Shown here: positions 8,729 through 18,552 of the stretch, one piece after another | How the letters are laid out: each line of letters opens with the position of its first letter | Numbering within the stretch: position 1 is the stretch's first letter | Assembly: GCF_000948985.2 (NCBI RefSeq) | Contig: NZ_CP059733.1 | Coordinates: 1,860,001-1,924,000 of the forward strand | Direction: 5' to 3' | DNA length: 64,000 nt | From: Thalassomonas viridans | GTDB lineage: Bacteria > Pseudomonadota > Gammaproteobacteria > Enterobacterales > Alteromonadaceae | Position numbers and translations under genes: made by a program | The notes under the pieces: model-generated | Seen by the model: only the letters and a program-made list of their open reading frames with translations | What the model was told of the DNA's origin: nothing | Database searches by the model: none

Positions 8729-9994
8729 ATGTCCATAGTAGCTGTTGGTATTAACCATAAAACTGCACCCGTTGCGGTCAGGGAAAAAATTTCTTTTAGC
8801 CCTGATCACTTGACTCAAGCCCTGCAGGAAATGCTTTCTTCCGTGCAATGCCGCGAAGCTGCTATTTTATCTACCTGTAACCGCACTGAGTTATACCTGG
8901 TGCAGGATGGCGATATGGACCAGGCCCGGGAGCGTATCGTGCGCTGGCTGGAAAGCTATCACCAGGTGCCGGGAGCGACCATTGCACCGAGTTTATATTG
9001 GCACCAGGACAAGGCTGCGGTAAACCATATGATGCGGGTGGCCTGCGGCCTGGACTCCCTGGTGTTGGGAGAGCCGCAGATTCTCGGACAAATGAAGCAG
9101 GCCTACAGCCAGGCGAAAGCCGCGGATTCTATGGCGCTGATCATGGACCGCCTGTTCCAGCGCACTTTCGGAGTGGCGAAGCAGGTGCGTACGGAAACTG
9201 AAATCGGCGCCAGCGCCGTCTCGGTTGCCTTTGCCGCAGTAAACTTAGCCAAGCATATTTTTGCCAACCTGAAAAAAGTCAGGGTTTTGCTGGTGGGAGC
9301 CGGGGAAACCATAGAACTGGTGGCAAAACACCTTTATGAAAACAATGTCGGCAATATTACCGTCGCCAACCGTACCCTGGCCCGTGCAGAAGCCATGGCG
9401 GAGCAGGTGGGGGCAGACGTGATCACCCTGGGGCAGATCCCCGAACAAATCGCCAATGCCGATATCGTTATCAGCTCTACCGGCTCGACCTTGCCTATTA
9501 TAGGTAAAGGCATGGTGGAACATGCGTTGGAGCAGCGCAAACACCAGCCCATTTTTATGGTGGACCTGGCGGTGCCGCGGGATATTGAGGAACAGGTGGC
9601 GGAACTGGAAGACGTGTTTTTATACACGGTTGACGATCTGCAGGGCATTATCGCCAAGAATATTGCCAACCGCCGTAAAGCCGCGGTGCAGGCAGAAGGC
9701 ATGGTGAATACCCAGACCGATAGCTTTATGGCCTGGTTAAGGGGCCTGAATACCCAGGATGCCGTGCTAAGTTACCGCAACCAGTGCCAGGAGCACAGGG
9801 ATGTTTTGATTGAAAAGGCGCTGCAGCAGCTCAAAGGCAATAAAAATCCGGAGGCTGTGGTGGCGGAGCTGGCGACTAAACTCACCAACAAGCTGATGCA
9901 TGCCCCCACCAGTGCGTTGCAGTCGGCGGCCCAGGGCGGGGATCTGGATAAGCTTATTTATCTCAGGGATATTTTTAACCTGGACCAAAAGTGA
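8729..9994 (+). CDS. hemA: Glutamyl-tRNA reductase
   Basis: 421 residues. It reduces Glu-tRNA to glutamate-1-semialdehyde with NADPH, the first step of C5-pathway haem synthesis. The catalytic Cys50 lies in STCNRTELYL, the VGINHKTAPV start is typical, and the Rossmann motif VLLVGAGETIEL is near residue 190. The C-terminal dimerisation helix is complete. The 294 bp upstream, shared with divergent lolB, carries no other gene; it should hold both promoters but I could not place them confidently. prfA follows after 195 bp. Confidence 0.97.
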   Translation: MSIVAVGINHKTAPVAVREKISFSPDHLTQALQEMLSSVQCREAAILSTCNRTELYLVQDGDMDQARERIVRWLESYHQVPGATIAPSLYWHQDKAAVNHMMRVACGLDSLVLGEPQILGQMKQAYSQAKAADSMALIMDRLFQRTFGVAKQVRTETEIGASAVSVAFAAVNLAKHIFANLKKVRVLLVGAGETIELVAKHLYENNVGNITVANRTLARAEAMAEQVGADVITLGQIPEQIANADIVISSTGSTLPIIGKGMVEHALEQRKHQPIFMVDLAVPRDIEEQVAELEDVFLYTVDDLQGIIAKNIANRRKAAVQAEGMVNTQTDSFMAWLRGLNTQDAVLSYRNQCQEHRDVLIEKALQQLKGNKNPEAVVAELATKLTNKLMHAPTSALQSAAQGGDLDKLIYLRDIFNLDQK

Positions 9995-10189
9995 TTCTAT
10001 CTGTTTAACCGGTTTGGTTTTCGCCTGCCAGGCCAAGTGGCGGCAAACAAGCCGGTATTTATCCGCTGTCAGAGCGCTAATTGCTATTTTTTTCGGAAAT
10101 AACCAAGGAAATAGCTGCGACTTACCCCCCGACTAGAATATACTAGGTGCATTGCTAGCACATATTATCGATTTTAAAAGTATTATTTA

Positions 10190-11281
10190 ATGAAAAAGTC
10201 AGTTTACCATAAGCTTGAAGTGTTAATGGAACGCTTTGAGGAAGTGCAGGCTTTATTATCTGATCCGGATACCATAGCGGATCAGGAGAAGTTTAAAGCC
10301 TTATCGAAAGAATTCTCCCAGCTTGAAGAAGTCACTAAAGTTTTCACCGCCTATAAAGAGGCGGAAAACGATTTTGCCACCGCCGAAGAAATGCTCAAAG
10401 ACGACGATCCCGATATGCGGGATATGGCGCAGGAAGAGTTTAAGGCGGCCAAAGAGGCGCTGGAAACCCTGGAGCATGATTTACAGATTCTGTTGCTGCC
10501 TAAAGATCCCAATGACGACAACAACTGTTTCGTGGAAATCCGCGCCGGTGCCGGCGGGGACGAAGCGGCTATTTTTGCCGGCGACATTTTCCGCATGTAC
10601 AGCCGTTATGCAGAAAAGCAGGGTTGGCGCATCGAATTGATGAATGCCAATGAAAGCGAGCAGGGCGGTTTTAAAGAGATCATTGCCAAGATTACCGGCG
10701 AAGGGGTTTACGGCCAGATGAAATTTGAGTCCGGCGGTCACAGGGTACAAAGGGTGCCGGAAACCGAATCCCAGGGACGTGTGCATACTTCCGCCTGTAC
10801 CGTAGTGGTGATGCCGGAAATTCCCGAGTCGGAAGCGATTGAAATCAACAAGGCGGATCTGAAGGTGGATACTTTCAGGGCATCGGGCGCCGGTGGACAG
10901 CACGTTAACAAAACCGACTCGGCCATCCGTATTACCCATATTCCTACCGGTGTCGTGGTGGAATGTCAGGATCAGCGCTCCCAGCATAAAAACCGGGCGC
11001 AGGCGATGTCGGTACTGCAGGCAAGATTACAGCAGGCGGAAGACGATAAGCGCCGCAGCGAGGAAGAGTCTTCCCGCCGCAGCCTGGTGGCCAGCGGTGA
11101 CCGCTCCGAGCGCATCCGTACCTATAACTACCCCCAGGGGCGGATGACAGATCACCGTATCAATTTAACCCTTTACCGGTTAAATGAAGTGATCGAAGGT
11201 AACCTGCAGCTGGTGATGGAGCCTATTTTGCAGGAAAACCAGGCAGATCTGCTGGCCGCCCTGGCAGATCAGAACGATTAA
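10190..11281 (+). CDS. prfA: Peptide chain release factor 1
   Basis: 363 residues. It recognises UAA and UAG and triggers peptide release. The GGQ motif is at residues 235-237 ([13 protein letters not shown]), and the stop-codon-reading tripeptide is PET in RVPETESQG (E. coli has PAT). Its stop codon lies inside a perfect 9-bp inverted repeat, GATTAACCG / CGGTTAATC (11276-11300), between prfA and prmC; no T-run follows. The neighbour prmC encodes the methylase that modifies the GGQ glutamine, the usual pairing. Confidence 0.97.
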   Translation: MKKSVYHKLEVLMERFEEVQALLSDPDTIADQEKFKALSKEFSQLEEVTKVFTAYKEAENDFATAEEMLKDDDPDMRDMAQEEFKAAKEALETLEHDLQILLLPKDPNDDNNCFVEIRAGAGGDEAAIFAGDIFRMYSRYAEKQGWRIELMNANESEQGGFKEIIAKITGEGVYGQMKFESGGHRVQRVPETESQGRVHTSACTVVVMPEIPESEAIEINKADLKVDTFRASGAGGQHVNKTDSAIRITHIPTGVVVECQDQRSQHKNRAQAMSVLQARLQQAEDDKRRSEEESSRRSLVASGDRSERIRTYNYPQGRMTDHRINLTLYRLNEVIEGNLQLVMEPILQENQADLLAALADQND

Positions 11282-11340
11282 CCGGCCAATGCGGTTAATC
11301 GTGCCGTTAATCGCGCCGGTAATTGCTGCCCCCGATTTCT

Positions 11341-12216
11341 GTGAGTATTAATACTTTGCCTATATCTCTGGTGAATGCACCCCTTGCCCGGTTAGTGGAG
11401 CAGGGGGAAGTTTTGTTGTCTGAAACTTCAGACAGCGCCAAACTCGACGCTCAGGTGTTGTTATGCCATGTGCTGGGCAAGGAGCTCAGCTATTTGCATA
11501 CCTGGCCGGAAAAAACAATTGCCGATGGGGTGTTCGGGCAATATGCCCGGCTGCTGGCGCGCAGGCAAAACGGCGAGCCTGTGGCTTATATTACCGGCAT
11601 CAGGGAGTTCTGGTCCTTGCCCTTTAGGGTATCGCCCGCCACCCTGATCCCCAGGCCGGATACCGAAGTACTGGTGGAGCTGGTGCTGGCGGAGCATACG
11701 CAAGAGCAGCTGAGTTGCCTGGACCTGGGCACGGGGACCGGCGCCATTGCCCTGGCGCTGGCATCTGAGCAGCCGGGCTGGCAAATGGATGCCCTTGACT
11801 TTAATCCTGAGGCCGTTGCCCTGGCGCGGGAAAATGCCCGGCAGTTAAAGCTCGAACGGGTCAATATTTACCAGAGTGACTGGTTCTGCCAGGTGCCTGA
11901 GGGTAAAAAGTTCGAGGTTATCGTTTCTAACCCTCCTTACATAGACGGTGAAGACAAGCACCTGAATGAAGGGGATGTCCGCTTTGAGCCGGAAACGGCG
12001 CTGGTGGCGGCAGAAAACGGCCTGGCGGATATTATAGCTATAGCCGACCGGGCCCGTGATTACCTGGCGGCCGGCGGCAGCCTTTATTTTGAGCACGGCT
12101 TTGAGCAGGGAGCACAGGTCAGGCAGATATTGACCGGGCTGGGTTATTCGAATGCGGCCACCATGAAAGATTATGCCGGCAATGACAGGATCACCCGGGC
12201 AAACTGGATAATATAA
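11341..12216 (+). CDS. prmC: Release-factor glutamine N5-methyltransferase
   Basis: It methylates the Gln of the GGQ motif in RF1 and RF2 using SAM. The SAM-binding motif is LDLGTGTGAIALALA, and the catalytic NPPY is at about residues 197-200. The start is uncertain: a GTG at 11341 gives (M)SINTLPISLVNAPLARL, while a TTG at 11323 would add six residues. Neither has a good Shine-Dalgarno, so the gene may rely on coupling to prfA 59 bp upstream. The N-terminal helical domain that binds RF (KLDAQVLLCHVLGK) is intact. Confidence 0.93.
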   Translation: MSINTLPISLVNAPLARLVEQGEVLLSETSDSAKLDAQVLLCHVLGKELSYLHTWPEKTIADGVFGQYARLLARRQNGEPVAYITGIREFWSLPFRVSPATLIPRPDTEVLVELVLAEHTQEQLSCLDLGTGTGAIALALASEQPGWQMDALDFNPEAVALARENARQLKLERVNIYQSDWFCQVPEGKKFEVIVSNPPYIDGEDKHLNEGDVRFEPETALVAAENGLADIIAIADRARDYLAAGGSLYFEHGFEQGAQVRQILTGLGYSNAATMKDYAGNDRITRANWII

Positions 12217-12245
12217 TAAACTGAAAAATTAAAGGAATTGCGATT

Positions 12246-12614
12246 ATGATGTTCAAACATCTCCATATGACACTTGCGGTGCTGAGCATCGCCCTGTTTA
12301 CTTTACGCTTTGTCTGGACCCTGACAGGATCGGACTGGCTGACAAAAAAGGCGGTGAAAATCACCCCGCATGTGATCGATACCCTGCTGCTGGCCTTAGG
12401 TGTGGCCATGGCGGTGAAGCTGGCCATCAATCCGCTGGAGCAGTTATGGCTGGGTGAAAAACTGCTGGCGGTGATCGCTTATATCTTTACCGGCTACTAT
12501 ACCCTGAAGCTGGCCAGAAACCGTATGATGCAGTTTATCGGTTATCTGGGAGCCATGGGCTGGGTGATGCTGGTTTTCCGCCTGGCGATGACCAAAGAAA
12601 CCATGTTTCTCTAG
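12246..12614 (+). CDS. sirB2: SirB2-family membrane protein
   Basis: 122 residues with four hydrophobic segments (about 8-24, 42-60, 70-90 and 98-115). It corresponds to the SirB2/YchQ family of integral inner-membrane proteins. Its position directly after prmC and before sirB1 is the same as in E. coli (prmC-ychQ-ychA). An AAAGGAATTG Shine-Dalgarno region precedes the ATG. The biochemical function is not established; the Sir name comes from an old invasion-regulation screen in Salmonella. Confidence 0.9.
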   Translation: MMFKHLHMTLAVLSIALFTLRFVWTLTGSDWLTKKAVKITPHVIDTLLLALGVAMAVKLAINPLEQLWLGEKLLAVIAYIFTGYYTLKLARNRMMQFIGYLGAMGWVMLVFRLAMTKETMFL

Positions 12615-12741
12615 CCTGAGCAAAAAAAGTATCCGAGCAGGCTATTTTGACTTTAAAAATGCCGATTAATCCCCATAACAGAGGATTAATTCGCGATTGC
12701 TGACTTTTTTACTGTTTTTAATAGTAAATAAATAAAATTAA

Positions 12742-13542
12742 ATGAATGAATTGTTGTTGTCCGAAATAAAGTCGGATGAAAAAGACTTAATCCAGTCTCT
12801 GGTGCTGCTTGAAGAGCATATTTTTGCCTCTTCCGGTATTTTCGCCGAAGACCTGGATAAGCTGATAAAAGAGTGCCTGGCGGCCATTGAAGAAATAGAT
12901 GAGCCGCTGGAGCAGGTAGAGCAATTGATCAACGAATTGTTCGTTCGTCACCTGTTACTGGATGAATACCGGGATTTTTGGCCGGTAGCCGGCCACCGCC
13001 TGGAATCCGGCATCAAGTACCGCGCCCTGGCGCCGAGCTTAAAAGTGATCCTTATCCACCATATCATCACCGAATGCGGCTTTGACGTCGACATTATTTA
13101 TGTGCCGGAAAAGAATATGATCCGCGTGGTGTGTGATGATATCTATGCCATTATTTTCGACCCTGTGACCGGCGAGTCCCTGAACTGGAATGAGCTGGAT
13201 AAACGCATGGATGAGGTTGAAGGGGATCCGAGCCAGCAGGAGCTGTTGCCCTTGAGCCATAAGAGCTTATTGGCGGATCATATCACCTCGGTAAAAAATG
13301 CCCTGATCCGCGAGCAGGTATTCGATCTGGCGCTTAAATGTGTCGACCTTCTGCTGGCGCTGCGTCCGGATGACCCGTTTGAGCGCAGAGACCGCGGCTT
13401 TTTATTGCATCAACTGGATTGTTTCAAGGTCGCCTACGACGACTACCGCTTTTTTGTCGAGCAGTGCCCCAAGGATCCGGCGGCGCAGCTGCTGAAATTG
13501 CAACTAGATAACATACGTATTGCCGATACCGTAATACATTAA
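12742..13542 (+). CDS. sirB1: SirB1-family transglutaminase-like/TPR protein
   Basis: 266 residues. The N-terminal acidic helical region is followed by a transglutaminase-like core (residues ~60-150) and a C-terminal tetratricopeptide-like segment (DLALKCVDLLLALRPDDPFERRDRG). This is the SirB1/YchA family, cytosolic and of unknown function. The 127 bp before it contain an inverted repeat ATTAATCC / GGATTAAT (12665-12690). The DUF819 gene starts 22 bp after its stop, so they are probably in one operon. Confidence 0.9.
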   Translation: MNELLLSEIKSDEKDLIQSLVLLEEHIFASSGIFAEDLDKLIKECLAAIEEIDEPLEQVEQLINELFVRHLLLDEYRDFWPVAGHRLESGIKYRALAPSLKVILIHHIITECGFDVDIIYVPEKNMIRVVCDDIYAIIFDPVTGESLNWNELDKRMDEVEGDPSQQELLPLSHKSLLADHITSVKNALIREQVFDLALKCVDLLLALRPDDPFERRDRGFLLHQLDCFKVAYDDYRFFVEQCPKDPAAQLLKLQLDNIRIADTVIH

Positions 13543-13564
13543 TAATAACAACGACGGAGAAATT

Positions 13565-14836
13565 ATGTCTGCAGCAAATCTGACCGAAGCTGTTCACCAG
13601 GCCCCTATGATCACCAATGACGCCACTATTATGGGCTTTTTGGCGATCATGCTGGGGTTTGTCTTTTACACCGCCCACAGCAGCAATAGCTTTTGGAAGA
13701 AGTTTTACAGCATAGTACCCGCGGTACTGGTTTGTTACTTTTTACCTTCACTATTAAATACCTTTGGCGTCGTTAACGGCGAAGAATCCAAGCTGTATTA
13801 CGTTGCCTCCCGTTATTTATTGCCCGCCTGTCTGGTTTTGCTGACCCTAAGCGTGGATTTAAAGGCCATTATGAGCCTGGGCAGTAAAGCGGTGATTTTA
13901 TTCTTTACCGGTACCTTAGGCATAGTGATCGGCGGGCCGATTGCTTTACTGATTGTTGCTTCGGTCAGCCCCGAACTGCTTGGCGTACAGGGACCGGAAG
14001 CGGTATGGCGCGGCATGACTACGGTTGCCGGCAGCTGGATCGGCGGCAGCGCCAACCAGGCGGCGATGAAAGAAATTTATGGCGCCGGCGATCAGATCTT
14101 CTCGGCCATGGTGACGGTGGATGTGATCGTGGCGAACCTGTGGATGGCTACTTTGCTTATTATGGCCGCCAAGGCAAAAAGCATAGATGCGAAAACCGGC
14201 GCCGATGTCAGCGCGATTACCGCCTTGAAAGAGAAAGTGGAAAACTTCCACCAGCAGCACTCGCGCATTGCTACCTTGCCTGATCTGATGATTATCCTGG
14301 CGATAGGTTTAGGCGTGACCGGCTTTGCCCATCTGTTTGCCGATACCGTGACCCCGTATTTCGTGGAAAACCATCCAGGGTTAAAGAATTTCAGCTTCCA
14401 CAGCAAGTTCTTCTGGATGATTATTTTTGCCACCACAGTGGGCATTATTTTGTCTTTCACCCGGGTCCGGGAGCTTGAAGGGGCCGGTGCTTCCAAAGTA
14501 GGTTCGGCTTTCCTTTATGTTTTGATTGCCACTATCGGTATGAAAATGGATGTGACCATGATCGCCGATGCGCCGGTTTATTTTGTCATTGGTATTATCT
14601 GGATGATTATCCATGCCAGCCTGATGTTAATTGTGGCTAAGCTGATCAAGGCGCCGCTGTTTTATATGGCGGTGGGCAGCCAGGCAAACGTTGGCGGTGC
14701 GGCTTCGGCTCCTGTGGTGGCTTCAACCTTCCACCCGTCGCTGGCACCGGTTGGCGTCTTGTTGGCCGTACTTGGGTATACCGTGGGTACTTATATGGCC
14801 TGGTTGTGCGGACAGATTTTACAAGCCATTGCCTAA
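13565..14836 (+). CDS. DUF819-family integral membrane protein, putative transporter
   Basis: 423 residues with about ten or more membrane segments and one long cytoplasmic loop (about residues 205-245, charged and helical). It belongs to the DUF819/YjcL-like family; the glycine-rich stretches GGSANQAAM and GSQANVGGAASAPVVA resemble the paired discontinuous helices of ion-coupled transporters. Substrate is unknown. A GACGGAGAA Shine-Dalgarno precedes the ATG. Its place between sirB1 and kdsA interrupts the sirB1-kdsA pair of Enterobacteria. A strong terminator follows, so kdsA is probably separately transcribed. Confidence 0.88.
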   Translation: MSAANLTEAVHQAPMITNDATIMGFLAIMLGFVFYTAHSSNSFWKKFYSIVPAVLVCYFLPSLLNTFGVVNGEESKLYYVASRYLLPACLVLLTLSVDLKAIMSLGSKAVILFFTGTLGIVIGGPIALLIVASVSPELLGVQGPEAVWRGMTTVAGSWIGGSANQAAMKEIYGAGDQIFSAMVTVDVIVANLWMATLLIMAAKAKSIDAKTGADVSAITALKEKVENFHQQHSRIATLPDLMIILAIGLGVTGFAHLFADTVTPYFVENHPGLKNFSFHSKFFWMIIFATTVGIILSFTRVRELEGAGASKVGSAFLYVLIATIGMKMDVTMIADAPVYFVIGIIWMIIHASLMLIVAKLIKAPLFYMAVGSQANVGGAASAPVVASTFHPSLAPVGVLLAVLGYTVGTYMAWLCGQILQAIA

Positions 14837-14866
14837 CCTTTAGTTTCAGCTTTTAAAATATCCGTT

Positions 14867-14902
14867 AAAAGAGCTTATTTATGCTTATAAATAAGCTCTT
14901 TT
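14867..14902 (+). terminator. Strong intrinsic terminator after the DUF819 gene
   Basis: A perfect 16-bp stem AAAAGAGCTTATTTAT / ATAAATAAGCTCTTTT with a GCTT loop; the 3' arm supplies the T-run. It closes the hemA to DUF819 unit ahead of kdsA. Confidence 0.85.
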
Positions 14903-14945
14903 GCTTTATGCTAAGGCATAAAATTAAAGTTATATTTATCAATGA

Positions 14946-15800
<855 letters not shown>

Positions 15801-15966
15801 GCTATTGCTTTAGCATGAGCCGCTACAGGGGCAGATAGCCTGCTCCTTTTCCCCTCTCTCCTTCAATTCAATTGCAAAACCCCGTTATCGGCGTTTTTGA
15901 AGCCTTTAATTCCATTGCAACCCCATTGCCGTTTGCTATCGTCCGTGCCGGGTAAATGCCGGGCAT

Positions 15967-15992
15967 AAAAAAAGGTGCCTGAGACACCTTTT
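15967..15992. terminator. Bidirectional intrinsic terminator
   Basis: Stem AAAAGGTG / CACCTTTT with a seven-base loop, A-rich on the left and T-rich on the right. It can serve kdsA on the plus strand and the small gene at 16044-16310 on the minus strand. Confidence 0.7.
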
Positions 15993-16043
15993 ATTTCGTA
16001 TTTTTGTATTTCGCATTTTTGCCTGTGGGTGATATTCTGGCGC

Positions 16044-16310
16044 TTATTCAGAAATCATCTCGCTTTTGGCAAGGTTAGCTGTAGTATTGGCATTACCGAG
16101 CTCTTGCTTGGCCAGTAGCGCCTGAGCGGTTTGCTGTGCGCTGACAACACTTACCGGTGTCAGTTTGATTGAGTCGGCAAGGGTTACCTTGATTTGGCTC
16201 ATCACTTCGCTGTGGTTGATAGTGTCGGCTTTTACCAGCTCCAACGCCTGGGCTGAGGTAATGCTAAAGAAGGCGATTGCTAAGACAGAGATTTTTTGTG
16301 CTAATTTCAT
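16044..16310 (-). CDS. Small secreted protein, unknown function
   Basis: 88 residues. The N-terminus is a good signal peptide (basic start, hydrophobic core, cleavage near AQA-LE at about residue 22), so the ~66-residue mature chain should be periplasmic. The mature part is rich in Ala, Gln, Thr and Lys, lacks cysteine, and looks helical. It is transcribed divergently from gcvA across 312 bp and ends at a bidirectional terminator. I do not recognise the family. The coding potential rests on signal peptide, start context and terminator. Confidence 0.6.
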   Translation of the reverse strand: MKLAQKISVLAIAFFSITSAQALELVKADTINHSEVMSQIKVTLADSIKLTPVSVVSAQQTAQALLAKQELGNANTTANLAKSEMISE

Positions 16311-16622
16311 AATGGTACCTGTTCGTATAACGTCAATGATCCTTATAGATGTTTCTAGGACCTGTAACTAGCTCTGCAGAAGGTGGGTTGGGAAACACTT
16401 TCTGACTATTGCCCATCTATTAATGGGTTAGTGATGAAGTCCTTCATCTATGGTGCAAATGATAAGCAAGTTCTGGCCAAATGAAAAATGACTATTTATA
16501 ATGTCATTCATTAGAAAAACTAATGAATAGTAAAATGACGGCAAGGTGAAAAACTTTCATAAGTCCGACATGAATAAACATCGCTTAAACGTGAATAATC
16601 ATATAAACGACATAGGATAATT
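16311..16622. other. Divergent regulatory region with three inverted repeats
   Basis: This 312 bp gap between the small secreted protein and gcvA holds CCCAT/ATGGG (16412-16427), GATGAAG-TC-CTTCATC (16433-16448), and ATTCATTAG-AAAAA-CTAATGAAT (16506-16528). LysR-type regulators usually act on such divergent regions, so these are candidate operators or stem-loops. None fits an intrinsic terminator well. No ORF was supported here. Confidence 0.4.
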
Positions 16623-17531
16623 TTGGCTAATAGACTCCCACCTCTCAATGCCTTACGTGCTTTTGAAGCATCTGCCAGGCAATTAAGCTTTACCCGGGCC
16701 GCCGAAGAATTATTTGTGACCCAGGCGGCCATCAGCCACCAGATCAAGTCGCTGGAAGAGCATTTGGGCATTAAGTTATTTATGCGAAAAAATCGCGCCT
16801 TGCTGCTCACCGAAGAAGGCCAGGCCTATTTTCTCGACATCAAGGATATTTTTACCGCCATCAATGACGCCACCGAGCGTCTGCTTGCCCGGGGGGCGAA
16901 AGGGGCGATCACCGTGAGCCTGCAGCCAAGTTTTGCCATCCAGTGGCTGGTGCCTCGCCTGACGGCCTTTAATACCCTGCACCCGGATATAGACGTCAGG
17001 ATCAAGGCGGTGGATCAGCCGGACAACTCGTTAACCGAAGATGTTGATGTCGCCATTTATAACGGCCGTGGCCGCTGGCCCAATGTGCATGCCGACCAGC
17101 TGCATACCGAATACCTGGTGCCGGTTTGTTCGCCTATGCTGCTCAGCGGTAAAAAGCCGTTGTATACGGTAAATGATCTGGCCCAGCACACCTTGTTGCA
17201 TGATACCTCGCGCCGGGACTGGAAACGCTGGTTTAAAGAGGTGGGTGTGAAAGGGGTCAATGTTAACCACGGGCCTATTTTCAGCCACTCTTCCATGGTG
17301 TTGCAGGCGGCGATCCACGGGCAGGGGGTGGCACTGGCCCACAGCGTACTGGCGAAACCGGATATCGACTCCGGTCGCCTGGTTCAGCCCTTTAATGATG
17401 TGTTGATCAGCAAAAATGCCTATTACATTGTTTGCCGCGAGCATCAGCTCGATATAGGCAAGATTGCTGCCTTTCGCGACTGGGTGCTCGATACGGTCGC
17501 GGAAGAGCAGGACGACGACCTTAACCTGTAA
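16623..17531 (+). CDS. gcvA: LysR-type regulator GcvA
   Basis: 302 residues. GcvA controls the glycine cleavage system in E. coli. The N-terminus RLPPLNALRAFEASARQLSF with the helix-turn-helix FTRAAEELFVTQAAISHQI (about residues 23-41) is nearly identical to E. coli GcvA, followed by the periplasmic-binding-protein-like effector domain. The start is TTG at 16623: an AGGA lies about 8 nt upstream, and any later start would cut into the DNA-binding domain. In E. coli gcvA is also followed by ygdD and rlmM; here an alpha/beta hydrolase gene is inserted between them. Confidence 0.92.
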   Translation: MANRLPPLNALRAFEASARQLSFTRAAEELFVTQAAISHQIKSLEEHLGIKLFMRKNRALLLTEEGQAYFLDIKDIFTAINDATERLLARGAKGAITVSLQPSFAIQWLVPRLTAFNTLHPDIDVRIKAVDQPDNSLTEDVDVAIYNGRGRWPNVHADQLHTEYLVPVCSPMLLSGKKPLYTVNDLAQHTLLHDTSRRDWKRWFKEVGVKGVNVNHGPIFSHSSMVLQAAIHGQGVALAHSVLAKPDIDSGRLVQPFNDVLISKNAYYIVCREHQLDIGKIAAFRDWVLDTVAEEQDDDLNL

Positions 17532-17558
17532 AGTTTGTAATCAGCTGACGGATAAATA

Positions 17559-18185
17559 ATGACAACAATAAAACTTGATTGTGTGGAAAACCCCAAAGCC
17601 CTGGTGATTTTGGCCCACGGCGCCGGCGCCGATATGGATCACGGCTTTATGGCTAACATGGCCGCCTTATTAAATTCATGCCGCTTGAATGTTTTAAGGT
17701 TTAATTTCCCCTATATGGATAAGCGCCGTGTGGACGGCAAGCGTTATCCGCCGGATCGTATGCCTAAGCTGCTTGACTGCTACGGCGAGATAATCAAACA
17801 ACAAGCGGACGATTTGCCGGTTTTTCTGGCCGGTAAATCTATGGGCAGCAGGGTGGCGGCAACCCTGGCGGGCGAGGTATTGGCAAATGTGCGCGGGGTC
17901 ATTTGTTTGGGTTATCCTTTCCACCCGCAAAAGAAGCCGGACAAATTGCGGCTGGAACCGCTGCAGCAGATCCGGTTGCCGGCCCTGATAGTGCAGGGGG
18001 AGCGCGACGCCTTGGGTTCGAAGGAGGAAATTGCCGGTTATCAGCTGTCAGATTTATGCGAGCTGGTTTTTCTGCCCGACGGCGATCATGATTTAAAGCC
18101 CAGGGTGAAGTCAGGTTTTAGCCATGAGCAGCATATGCAAAGGGCAGCGGAAGAAATAAGGCGGTTTATCGATGAAAAACTTTGA
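17559..18185 (+). CDS. KANL3/Tex30-like alpha/beta hydrolase
   Basis: 208 residues. The alpha/beta hydrolase fold is suggested by LVILAHGAGADMDHGF (oxyanion region), the nucleophile elbow AGKSMGSR, ALIVQGERDALG (acid position), and a C-terminal DGDHDL that supplies His. This pattern fits the small Abhydrolase_11 (KANL3/Tex30) group, whose substrates are largely unknown. It starts 27 bp after gcvA and overlaps the DUF423 gene by 14 bp, so it is part of a gcvA-to-rlmM operon. It is probably a cytosolic esterase or thioesterase-like enzyme, which is inference. Confidence 0.85.
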   Translation: MTTIKLDCVENPKALVILAHGAGADMDHGFMANMAALLNSCRLNVLRFNFPYMDKRRVDGKRYPPDRMPKLLDCYGEIIKQQADDLPVFLAGKSMGSRVAATLAGEVLANVRGVICLGYPFHPQKKPDKLRLEPLQQIRLPALIVQGERDALGSKEEIAGYQLSDLCELVFLPDGDHDLKPRVKSGFSHEQHMQRAAEEIRRFIDEKL

Positions 18186-18552
18186 TTTCCTTACCCCCTG
18201 GCGGATTTTTATTGGTATCAGCGGCTGTTTTTCAGTATTATTCGGCGCCTGGTTGGCGCATGGCGGGCAACACCTGCCGGAAGATATCCAGTTTCGCCTG
18301 GCAAATGCGCTGCAATATCAGTTTATTCACACCCTTGCCTTACTGGCTGCTATGGTTTGGTATAGCAGGCTGCCTTCGCGCCGTTTGCTGGCGGCGGGGG
18401 CATGTTTTGTGCTGGGTATTTTGTGTTTTAGCGGCAGTTTGTACGTTAAAACCTTTTTTGATCTTGCCGCTGTAGGCAAACTCGCCCCTGTCGGCGGGAT
18501 ATTATTGGCGTCGGGCTGGTTAATGCTGGCGCTTGCAGGTAAAACAAAATGA
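18172..18552 (+). CDS. ygdD: DUF423 membrane protein (YgdD family)
   Basis: 126 residues with four hydrophobic segments. The pattern FGAWLAHG...L, ANALQYQFIHTLALL and GILCFSGSLY is typical of DUF423/YgdD proteins, small inner-membrane proteins of unknown function. Its start lies inside the 3' end of the hydrolase gene and its stop overlaps the rlmM start (ATGA), so translation is coupled on both sides. The order with gcvA and rlmM is conserved in Enterobacteria. Confidence 0.92.
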   Translation: MKNFDFLTPWRIFIGISGCFSVLFGAWLAHGGQHLPEDIQFRLANALQYQFIHTLALLAAMVWYSRLPSRRLLAAGACFVLGILCFSGSLYVKTFFDLAAVGKLAPVGGILLASGWLMLALAGKTK

